DNA of 64,000 nucleotides from Termitomyces sp. T153 (Eukaryota > Basidiomycota > Agaricomycetes > Agaricales > Lyophyllaceae), in contig JACKQL020000013.1 of assembly GCA_018296165.2 (NCBI GenBank), positions 806,001 to 870,000 on the forward strand. Direction: 5' to 3'. Both the position numbers and the translations under genes were made by a program. Within the stretch, counting starts at the first letter, position 1. Each line of letters starts with the position of its first letter. Shown here in pieces: positions 33,950 through 43,818 of the stretch. The notes below the pieces were generated by a model. The model had not been told where the DNA came from, made no database searches, and worked only from the letters and a program-made list of their open reading frames with translations.

Positions 33950-35303
33950 ATGTCGTTCATTCTCGCAGCCAACGCCGGCTCGTCGTCGCTCAAGATTTCG
34001 CTTTTCAACAGAGCCGTCGACCTGCTTTTGACGTGCAGCATCTCCAACATCACCGCCCCGCCCGCCCAGTTCGCCTTCAACGGCACCACCGAGGCTCTCC
34101 CACTCGCCGACCATGCCTCTGCCTTTGCCCACTTCCTCGCCCGCATCAAGGACCCCTCCGACATCGCCTGCATCTGCCACCGCGTCGTCCATGGCGGCGA
34201 CTACGCTGCCCCAGTCGTCATAGACCACGCAGCATACGACCACATCGCTGCTCTCTCCGACCTCGCCCCACTCCACAACGGCGCAGCCCTCGCCGTCATC
34301 AAAGCCTGTCTCGAGACCATGCCCAAGGCCAAAAGCATCGCCTACTTCGACTCGGCATTCCACACCACCATACCCCGCCACATCTCCTCATACCCCATCG
34401 ACCAGTCCATCGCCCAAAAACGCGGCCTCAAGAAGTACGGCTTCCACGGTCTCAGCTGTACGTACGTCCCTCGTATCCCACCACGCGTCTGAGCCTTTTC
34501 CAGACTCATTCATCCTCCGCTCCGTCGCGCAGCACCTCGAACGGCCCCCATCCTCGCTCAACCTCATAGTCCTCCACCTCGGCTCCGGCGCCTCTGCCTG
34601 CGCAATCCAAGCCGGAAAATCCCTCGACACATCCATGGGCCTCACGCCCCTCAGCGGCCTCCCAGGCGCCACGCGCTCCGGCGCCGTCGATCCCTCCCTC
34701 ATCTTCCACTACACCAACAAGGCCGGCCGTATCACGCACGACCCCGGCATGGCGGTCAATCTCCACGTTACGATGGCGGAGGATATCCTCAATCGCAAGA
34801 GCGGGTGGAAGGTCCTGACTGGTACGACTGATTTTGCGGAAATTGTGAAGAGGGCGAGGATTGATGTTGATGCGAGGAAGGCGCATGTGAATGGGAATGA
34901 CGAGGAGGACAAGTGGACGTTGGCGTTTGATTTGTTTGTGGATAGGATATTGGACTTTGTAGGTGCGTATCATTTGAAGCTTGGTGCTGCAGTCGACGCG
35001 CTCGTGTTTTCTGGTGGAATTGGCGAGAGGAGTAAGGAGCTGAGAGAGGTCGTCGCTGCTCGGGCTAGGTGTCTTGGGTATGCCAAGGTTGACCCCGCAA
35101 AGAACACAGAGCTCGGCGAGGGTGTCGTTGTTGACATTGGACTGAAAGGCGAAGGGAAGGGCGAGAGGGAGAAGAGGGTTCTAGTCTGTAGGACAGACGA
35201 GCAGGTGTGTTTGTGTTGTGTTCTTTGTCACCGCGTGTATTAACGGTTATGGTAGCTTGAGATGGCGAGGTCTTGTGCCCTTGACGAGAGGTTTTGGAAT
35301 TAA
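33950..35303 (+). CDS. ackA: acetate kinase
   Basis: Three exons (33950-34457, 34504-35204, 35256-35303) give about 418 residues, the normal length for EC 2.7.2.1. Catalytic and binding motifs in order are ILAANAGSSSLK, CHRVVHGGDYA, YFDSAFHTTIP, KKYGFHGLSY (across intron 1), LHLGSGASACAIQAGKS, DTSMGLTPLSGLPGATRSG and FSGGIGERS. The enzyme interconverts acetate plus ATP and acetyl phosphate. In fungi it usually partners a phosphoketolase (Xfp), which is not in this window. I prefer the ATG at 33950 because it starts directly before the first strand of the fold; the in-frame ATG at 33938 adds four residues (MELR). Expected cytosolic. Codon use is richer in C at third positions than in neighbours, which also creates a long antisense shadow frame. 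Confidence 0.93.
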
Positions 35304-35382
35304 AATGCAGCGTTGAAGAGATTTGATGTACACTTGTTTCGAGAATTCAAAAGGAAAAATATGAATCACACAACCAGGAGAA

Positions 35383-35476
35383 TGGGGGCACCGCGGATCG
35401 AACGCGGGACCTTCAGAATAAGGAGATGTTATGGCGTCACTTCAGTCTGCTGCTCTCCCAGCTGAGCTATGCCCCC
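35383..35476 (-). tRNA. tRNA-Phe (GAA), 21-nt intron, copy 1
   Basis: On the minus strand the acceptor GGGGGCA pairs with TGCCCCC. The D-arm is GCTCAGCTGGGAGAGC, the anticodon loop CTGAAG with GAA as anticodon, and the T-arm CCGCG-TTCGATC-CGCGG. An insert of 21 bases follows position 37. The mature length is 73. The lowest anticodon-stem pair is a G-A mismatch, shared by all intact copies here. Confidence 0.92.
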
Positions 35477-35640
35477 AGTGTGATTCATCGCGTCAGCTAA
35501 CAAGATGCAACGTACAGAGACATAAATGGTACATAAGTAAGTCATGGGTGATGTACGAAGGATCGATGATCCGTCGTTGGGGAATCTGCGCACAAAAGAG
35601 AAGTACAAAAATGCAAAAAAAAAAACACCTCGTCAGCTAA

Positions 35641-35739
35641 TGGGGGCACCGCGGATCGAACGCGGGACCTTCAGAATTCAAATGCACGGATCAGTCACTA
35701 TACTTCAGTCTGCTGCTCTCCCAGCTGAGCTATGCCCCC
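35641..35739 (-). tRNA. tRNA-Phe (GAA), 26-nt intron, copy 2
   Basis: The exons are identical to copy 1, giving the same 73-nt mature tRNA. The intron after position 37 is 26 bases and has no clear similarity to that of copy 1. Confidence 0.92.
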
Positions 35740-35859
35740 GATATCCACAACATCGCTCGTTGCATTTTACTATTCGGGTGAACCGAGGCAGAACTGTACA
35801 ACCATATCTCGAATCTCAAGGATCCGCCAAAATAAAAGTAGACAAATCATGGCTAATAT

Positions 35860-35962
35860 TGGGGGCACCGCGGATTGAACGCGGGACTTTGAGAAGAATT
35901 GATATATTAGTAATCTCACGCTTCATTCGGTCTGCTACACACCCCACGTGAGCTATGCCCCC
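35860..35962 (-). pseudogene. degenerate tRNA-Phe copy (copy 3)
   Basis: The acceptor stem and T-arm are preserved (GGGGGCA, CCGCG-TTCAATC-CGCGG). The D-stem is broken (GCTC against GTGT). The base before the GAA anticodon is C instead of the universal T33. The 3' side of the anticodon stem no longer pairs well, and the variable region changed from AGGTC to AAGTC. The insert is about 30 bases. Most likely a non-functional duplicate. Confidence 0.75.
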
Positions 35963-36674
35963 GGATGCTTGTATATATAGGTTGTAGGACACGAGACGAG
36001 ACGTCCTCATAAGCTCCCAACTGATTTCTCTGCTATTGACGCGTATGCAAGAGTCTGTTTCATGGCTTTCGAGGTTATGTTAAAGGTTATTGAAGTTGTT
36101 TAGGAATGGGTGATATTGATCCAAAGTCACATTGTGAATGTAAATGGTCGTTCGTCAACGTTATGGTGCGGGGTTGCAATGAAATATGTACATGTATCGA
36201 TTGAAGATGCTAGTTTATCGTCATGTTCAAGGTTGCGTCTAATCATGTGAACCATGATATCTAGAAGAGGAACCTAGTGCTGTCGCAATAGGGTACTTAC
36301 TCTGCTACCTCATAGACAACACACTACACTCAGGTCCTTCGGGGCCAGCCCGCAAAATGAATTGCAGAAAAGGGCAGGAGAGTGAGGATGGTGGTAATAA
36401 AAATTAAAGTAGAAGTATATGAATGAATGTAAGCGATGGGCGCGGCGTACCCTGTGTCGATGCGTGAGGAGAAGATCAGTAGAGATTCAATATTCAGAGA
36501 CGGCTGCTTAGAGTAGGCTGAGGTGGAATATAAATAGTGCTTAGTGAACGCTGAGCTCTAGTGAACGGGTCTCATATCGCAGTTCGGGATCGTTTGACAT
36601 ATGTTCATTGAAGAGGATTCATTAGGGGTCATCAAAGTTGAGTGTATGGTTAGTATGTCAAAAGAAATCACAAG
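35963..36674. other. intergenic between tRNA-Phe copies, no supported gene
   Basis: About 700 bases, AT-rich, without frames or structures I can support. Confidence 0.4.
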
Positions 36675-36768
36675 TGGGGGCACCGCGGATTGAACGCGGG
36701 ACCTTCAGAAAGATGCCGGAAGAGTAAGTTACTTCAGTCTGCTGCTCTCCCAACTGAGCTATGCCCCC
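36675..36768 (-). tRNA. tRNA-Phe (GAA), 21-nt intron, copy 4
   Basis: The exons match copies 1 and 2 except for a D-loop base (AGTT for AGCT) and A57 in the T-loop. All stems pair. The intron is 21 bases but unrelated in sequence to the other introns. Confidence 0.92.
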
Positions 36769-37074
36769 AATATTGGCACGCGGGATCCTGCAGTATGCTA
36801 TTAGCGTAACATGCCTTCTGGAAAGACAAACAACAAAGCAGCATGTATCTGACGCTTAAAAGAATCTCACGTATCCAGATGAGACCTTGAGATAGATCTG
36901 CCACATGCACAACACGAATGCCAAAGCAAACATTAACGTTGATATCCAAGCGCACATCATTCATATATATACCGCCGCTGAACTGGCGTCGAACGTGAGT
37001 TTAAGGAAGCTTAGAGCAACCAAAAAGAATGCACACAAATAATCCTATCCCTTTTAGTGTTTCCCAAGGACCCT

Positions 37075-40000
37075 CTAGAAACGCCGCTTCGAAGTCGGAG
37101 GCGGAGGCGGCAGTTTCACGTCCTCAAAATTCCATTCGTTCGACGTCAGCGCTGGCAGTCCAAGTCCTGACTTGCCCACCGTCGATCTGATACCGCGCGC
37201 AGGCGTCATTAATGTCGGGTTTAAAGTCTGTAGTCCGACGCGTGGTTGCGCCGTGGTGGATTCCGCGGCCTCTAATTTGGAGCTTGTGTTTGGCGTAGTT
37301 TGGCTTGTGGAATCTACGGCACTTGGAGGTTGAGGAACCGAGTCTATCGTCTCTACGTCGCCCGCTTGGGGTGCCCTCGTGGTAGAGGGGAGTGTAGAAG
37401 CCGAGATCGGGGGGGAACTGTTCCTTGGGTCAGGCTCCACCGACATTTTTTGGAACGACCGCGTTAAGGAACTACGAAATAAGGTATTACTATTTTCAGA
37501 AATGAGTTGCCCGGCGTGATTGTAGGGAATCCCTTACTGGATTTGTTGATTGCGGACGCGGCTCCAAGTTTTACATGTCTCTTTGAATTGTAACAAGATG
37601 GTCGCCAAGTCATTGTAAAACTGCCAATAGGAGAAAGACACAGTTTGGTTAGCCCAGGAACAACACAACGACATGAAGACGATAGGCGCCAGCGCTTTAC
37701 GAAAGGATATGAATCATCTGCCAACGTACCTTGATCCCCTCATCGAGATTTCCCATGATTTCTCGATATTTGTGATACGCAAGATCCAGGTTCTGCAAAG
37801 CATGTTCCCGCTCCTTAACCGCGGGATCATCCTTCCGTGAACGCAAGAAGAGTTCATTCAGACGCTAAACCCACAAACCACATGAACACGTAGGAAAAAT
37901 AATCATTATGTACATGAGTAACGGACTCCAGCCACATTGGATGAAAAAAAAAATAAGTCGCACCTGAATCTCGGCGATTATAGCCACCTGACGTTGCCTA
38001 ATATCACTCATCTCCACGAGGAACTTATCATATTTCGCTAGTTCCTCGTCTGACACATCCTCGAACATTGCGGGCGTCACCTCCGCAAGCCGGGCGAATC
38101 CCGCAGCGACCTTCGTCACGCGCCCTCGAATATCGTCTGCGGCCGCAAGAGTTTGAACGCGCCGAACGAGCTGTTCGCGAGTCCGGTGCAGATCATCAAG
38201 AGCCTCAATTTGTACGCGTAGCGCTCGTGCATGGTTTTGTGTTTCCCGACCCTGCGTAGTTGTTGCGGCGGAGGATGAAATTGTTGAGGAAGGTATAGAC
38301 GTTTCGAGATCGCCCTGCAATTCAATAGAATGAAGAGGAATAAGTCGAGGCAGCATATCATGATCGATCGTTACATACCTCGTCCCATGTGAGCTCGACA
38401 ATTTTTTGTTCCCATTCATCCCACTTCTGGCGTACAGTTTCGTCACTTGCGGCTGCTTGCATCAGGATAGTGCGATACCGTTTCTCCTTTGTTATCAGTT
38501 CGACATTTGCTTCGTGGGATGGCAGCCTGTCCAGAGTGCTGAATTTGCGCGCAGCTTCATCCTCTGATGCTTCATTATCCAGAATGTCCATTGCCTGGCA
38601 AACGCATAGGTCAGATAGGCGCCATCAAAAACATCTGACTCTGACTTCATCCAGAATAGCTTGGTCTTGTTGAGCCAGCCGCTGAACATCTTCTATAGAA
38701 ACTTCAATCTTTGTAGGACCATCTTCGAGGCGTATTTCCTCGGCCTTGCGGAGCAGACTCGGGGGCAGGCCTATTGGGCGCTCCAGAGCTTCTAAAGATG
38801 ATGGTAGATGCATAATCCGAAGACCTCTATGACCACATGAATCACTGGTACACAAGGAACGAGTACGCGCTCACTGATCCGCCGTATCTTGTAATTCTGC
38901 TGACACGTCAAGTATATTCTGCTTAACCAGGTTTTGTCGTCTATCATTGTAGATATCTAGAAAAAGGCAGTGAGAAATCAAAACATGCCGTCAAACATGC
39001 CGTCAAAGCGGGGCTTACTGATGGCTTCTTTGGCACCCCATCCCACCAATTCCCCAAAGATTAATCTCCCGCTTCCAATGAGAGTCGTAAGATCAGATAG
39101 AGTGGATGGTACCATGGAAGACACGAGATTCGTTTGGGCGATCGCAATGAGGGCCGGTGAAGCGGGAACATCGTGATGGTAGATGAGATCATTGTCACGT
39201 TCAGCTCGGCTTAGATTTTTCTGAATAATCTCGAGCAAGGACTACCAAAATTGCTTTGTCACTTTAGGTCGCATGAGAAAAGAGAACACTACCTGAATGT
39301 CTTGCATGACAGGGGGTGCTATTCGTCCACGCCGGGCAACATCATATGCCTTCTTCGCCTCTACCTGTGCTTCTTGTAACCTTGCAATTTCAACTCCGTA
39401 ACTGGAAGTTGATGACGTTGGTGAGTCGAGAATAGATAATTGATGCGAAGCCGAAGCCGAACCTACTAGCCTCGATCTCGTCCATGCTCTTTCGGTATTG
39501 TGATACCGCTGAGAAATGATGGAATTTGGCTTCAATATGGGGAAGCCAGTCCTACAAAAGGAGGTAAAAATGGATCTTTTCAATCTTTCTAGATAACTTA
39601 CTGATGGAAAAATGTCCTTGATCAAAGGTGATGCTCCACGGATGGTCTGAGAGGTTGCTTGGTACAACGAGGCCACCTATAAAGCGTTTCTGTAGGATTA
39701 GCTTAACAAATTGAGAAACAAAATACCCGGGCAGCAACTTTTGCAATGAGAGCATTTTTGTATTGATCTAGAGAGAGTTGAGAAATGCACCTTTCATTTG
39801 TATTGGAATCTGCCCACTCATTCTAGCCATTTGCCAGGAGCATTCCTGAGCTTGAGCTAGCATAAGCAACTCAAGTGATGTTATAAACGTGTCAGAAAGA
39901 TCTCGTGCAATATCTTCATCAGGCGGATATACTATTTTCGAGGCAGCTGATGTTCTTAGAAAGGAAAGCACCCCTGCTGCATACTATAATATGGTAAAAT

Positions 40001-40566
40001 TCATTTCAAGTCTTTCGAAAGACGATACATACTTGATAATTTGTCGTAGCACGTTTAATACCGTCTGTTGTCGATCGATCTTCAGATGTGGCGAGCTGGG
40101 AGTACAAAGAAGCGAGGTTGAAAAGAACACCACATCGTTCAAAAACAAGACTCTTCAAAGTTACTGGTACAGCATTTTCCTGAAACACAGGAGCATACGC
40201 AATGTCCAATCCTATCTGAATGAGACTACTGAGGTCAATCCTAAATGTCATTTCGATCTAGCGACTCACATCTGCCGGAAGTTTCGTCAAGATGGAGACA
40301 AGCTGTGCATGGTAGCTTAAGAAAGGAGCGATTCAGCTGTGCGATATCAAAATCATAGATTTTAGCACGGACAGCAGAGAAGTATTGATCCGATTGACAT
40401 GCACCACACCGCCTACACCATCTTTCCTGAGGTTTTGCCAGAGGTTGATGTCATCTTTGAACTCGTCTGGGTGTCCTCCACCGTGCGCATAAATATAATT
40501 TCGCGTTGCTTCCTTAACACTGACTGGGTAGGTCTTCTTAAATGGTATGGTAAGAAGATTCGACAT
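37075..40566 (-). CDS. rim20: Rim20/PalA-like BRO1-domain protein (ALIX family)
   Basis: A minus-strand gene with about a dozen introns. It starts MSNLLTIPFKKTYPVSVKEA at 40566. The first exon is about 40566-40373; the next begins near 40315 with YHAQLVSILTKLPAD. The BRO1 domain continues with IGLDIAYAPVF, FERCGVLFNLASLYSQLA, IKRATTNYQ, LMLAQAQECSWQMARM and YGVEIARLQEAQVEAKKAYD. The V-shaped coiled-coil region follows (FGELVGWGAKEAI, SSLEALERPIGLPPSLLRKA, LDRLPSHEANVELI, VRQKWDEWEQKIVELTWDE). The tail ends with NEWNFEDVKLPPPPPTSKRR, a proline-rich end. Rim20/PalA joins the ESCRT-III platform and the PacC/Rim101 transcription factor in alkaline-pH signalling. A role as the Bro1/Vps31 paralogue is the alternative, but the N-terminus fits PalA better. 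Confidence 0.88.
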
Positions 40567-41704
40567 TTGTCGAAAGATTCAATATCGACAAGTGAAACTC
40601 TAGGCTTGAAAGGGAGTTGAGAGCAAAGAGAGCCGAGGCCAGTCTGAATACTAAATTCTTCTCAGTTCCTTGACGGTGTTAAGATGGTGATCTGTATGAA
40701 GAAAAAGAAGGTTGCACAGCTGAGGTTGAGGGTGATTAACATCCGACTTCCGAGATCGCATAAGGGTCGGAGTTCTTTTAAGGCAAGTTCCGAAGTCAGC
40801 TGAAGCCTGAGGAACCAGTATGTACTTAGGTTGCCAAAGTCCATCCATCCCTATCCATCCGTGCTTGAATCATGAGTTGAGTACATGTCTACATTTCCGA
40901 GGTCCCGAGTATATTATGTCGAATTTCGGAACTTCCCACAACTGCTCTCCGAGATCGGGGCTTTTTGGTCGTGAGAATAAAACAGCCATCGATCAAACGG
41001 TGACCCAAAAAACTCCTGAGCCCGGACTGTGTTATCTATCTCAAGCAGTCAGATTTCTATCTAGAGCTATGCACAACTCAAAAGATATTTTGGGGTGTCC
41101 TTCGTGCAACACCTAGGCAACAATACAGCATCACAGTCTGAAACTGCATGGCAAACCTATCTATATATTTTTCACCTATGTTGTCCCATACTCACGGACA
41201 CTTTTTCCACTCTTTTCTTTTGCATCTATTGATAAGAACGAATTATAAACGGTGTGTGGAGACTTTTTGACGTCAGACTACTTCCGCATTGTTTGTGGCG
41301 CATGCTCGTCGTGAAGGAACGCCCACACTTATCAACAACTACCAATAACGTCACAGGAAGTAAGTTACCTATGCTTGGATTTTTAGCTCCCGAGACCTCA
41401 TGTTCGGGTTCCCACTCCACCATTCTTATACTATAGTCTTGTCATCTTGTCCTTCTTCGTCCCTTGCATTGACAGGATCACCATTCGGCTCATGGCCGTA
41501 CTATCTCTGACATAGATTTAACCACAAATCTATTTAGTAATTCGGCTATTTCCATCCTTTCTCTCTCTGATAATTGAGCCCTTTGATTCTGCCCGAATCC
41601 AGGATTGAAAAACAGTATGGTATGCATAAATACCACGACTCATCAACCGACATGTTCTACGCTCCAGCATTGTATCTCAGTCTCAGACACCTTTCTGCTC
41701 CAGC
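40567..41704. other. intergenic, no supported gene
   Basis: Holds the promoter side of the Rim20-like gene and the upstream region of the small gene at 41705. Short frames on both strands have no recognisable content. There is a small pyrimidine-rich 'tccatccatcc..tatccatcc' stretch near 40842-40860. Confidence 0.4.
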
Positions 41705-42297
41705 ATGCCTGTTGGAATGAACGCCTTCAACGCCGATGTCAATCACAACATCAAAGGTGATGTCTACAATTTACAAAGCGAAGGTAGTGATAATGTACCG
41801 GACGCCTATCCAGCGCAATCGCCTTCAGTTCCTCTTCCACCTCCGCTGCCCATAAGTCCTGGATTCCCCCCCCAACATGCACAGGGGGTCAGAATTGTTC
41901 CTACGTATCACGGGAGCTCATCCCTTTCGACAATGACACCTGTGAGTCAAACTCAATTCAAGTCGTCTGGAAAAGTTTTAACATATCAGTAGTATTGTAA
42001 GCTGTTAACCGTGAGTGACGTTATTTCGGATTAAATTCTGACGATTTTGACTCTTCGGATCCAACAAGAACCAGAATGTTGAAGTATTGATTGGAGCAAG
42101 AGGTTGGGTGGTTGGGGTCATCATTGGCGTGCTCAAAGCAATCGATACGGTGAGACTATTTAAATAAAAACCACAATACATATTTATATCTTTACAAGGT
42201 CACAAATTGGGGATACAAGGTGGAGTACAAGTCGGGTGGTGAGACATTACAAAAAGACTTTCCAGCTTCACATGTCCGGCCTTTGGATAAAAAATGA
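41705..42297 (+). CDS. small protein with proline-rich N-terminus and SH3-like C-terminus, function unknown
   Basis: Proposed three-exon gene. Exon 1 starts MPVGMNAFNADVNHNIKGDV and contains a Pro-rich stretch (SVPLPPPLPISPGFPP). After an intron (GTGAGT near 41941 to CAACAAG) comes NQNVEVLIGARGWVVGVIIG. After a second intron (GTGAGA to TTTACAAG) come VTNWGYKVEYKSGGETLQKD and ASHVRPLDKK, then TGA at 42295-42297. The W-G-x-V-x-x-I...YKVEY pattern resembles SH3/tudor-like small barrels, but this is shape recognition, not a family match. Frame is kept across both introns. Splice sites are my best reading. Confidence 0.5.
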
Positions 42298-43818
42298 CCT
42301 ATGATTTGATGAAACTACCCTTAAATCCCCCTTCTCTCATTCCACCCTTCAATATATTCTTGTCACTTTACGTACTAGAACGCACACACAGACGCATCCC
42401 TAACTCACGTTGTTACCTTATACATAACTCATAGTTAAGGTCGTACTGCGAGTAAGTACGCCTTGGTGGACTCAACAACACACGCACTCAACGCTGATCT
42501 TTTTGAGCAATAATTTCGAACTCGGTCGTCTTTGTGTGACCTTCGTCGCCCTGCTACACCCTCCCTCACTTCCTCCCAAAAAGTTATTTCTGGGACAAAA
42601 AATGCACTGCTGGCTATGGACAGTGTATACTATTGTGTCGTGTGACTCTAACATGGATCTCTTGAACCGCCTTTGTTCATTGGACCTTTCGACCGAAGCC
42701 ACGTTGAGCGGCAGCATAGTATTCCGAAAACGTTAGATCTACTTAGACCCTCGGAAAAGATAAAAGATGACCTATCCGAGAAACTAATGAACCTGCTTAA
42801 GCATTGAAAGACAGACCTCGACGCACACGTCACGAGGCTCTTAGCGCGCGCTAGGCATGATCAGTCAATAAATCTTACCTCAAAATGAACCTGAGATCTG
42901 TATGCCAATAAGAATGATTCATCAAACTCAACCTTCGAGGTGAGAATCCGACCCTTGTCGCGTGAGGGGAGTCGCCGTCAGGAATCCGGCAATCGAGTAC
43001 GAAGGTGCGGGCGGTGGTATCGCTTAGTGCTTACCTCCTGAGATCATTGAGCGCGACCGCGTGATCGATGTTGGACGGCTCGAGGCTCTTTGATGAAGAC
43101 GGTCTGGTACGGGAGCCTGGAGAAGCGTAACCTTACAAGAGATTCATTTCAATCGGGCTTTGGGGAAGGATTCAGAGACGAGTACTGAGTCTCGAACATT
43201 GTTCACCAAACACTACTCGTGAAAAGATCGAATGAGGAGAAAGATGAAACAATATTATATGGTATAAGATTACATACCTACTGTCCACGGGCTAAACGGA
43301 GCTTGGAGGGTAGCTGTCGATAAATGTAACTCCAATAACTTTTGTTAACACTTGTACTACCTACCCCATGAAGCAGTTGAAGCCGTAGTCTGTTGAGGTA
43401 TCTCAAGCTAGAGTTGAATCTAGATAACTTTCGAGTGCAGACGTTAACGGCAGAACGACTAGAAAATATATATAAGGGAAAGATGGGAAATGACAAGCAT
43501 ATGCATATATACCTGCCGGTAAATTTCATTGAATTGTGAGACAGGAAGAAGCCGAGCAATCACAAACTTGCGATCAACCTCAGCGGTGTGGTCGCACAGG
43601 TTAGTTCTCATACATTTACACTCTTCTTTGATACCCAATCCGCTAGCCTTACCTTTTCCATATACCTCCCTCCCTTTTCGCGCTGTTGCTGGACTGCAAG
43701 CGCTGGTGCTGCTTCAGTTCGCGTCAAGACTCTAATTTTCAACCAAATCCAACCATTTCCAACGCCTTACAGATAACGACTACAAGACTTCATATTTACC
43801 GTCCTTCGAACGATTATC
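42298..43818. other. intergenic, possible minus-strand spliced fragments
   Basis: No confident gene. On the minus strand, around 43130-43030, a frame reads SRTRPSSSKSLEPSNIDHAV and continues ALNDLRR up to a GTAAG donor. Around 43000-42930 another reads FVLDCRIPDGDSPHATRVGF. These could be exons of a small gene but I cannot join them convincingly or name them. Confidence 0.3.

Noticed and set aside
33356..34381. 341-residue minus-strand open frame over the DUF4112 and acetate kinase genes
   Set aside because: Antisense shadow of two well-supported genes with strong third-position bias; no recognisable domain.
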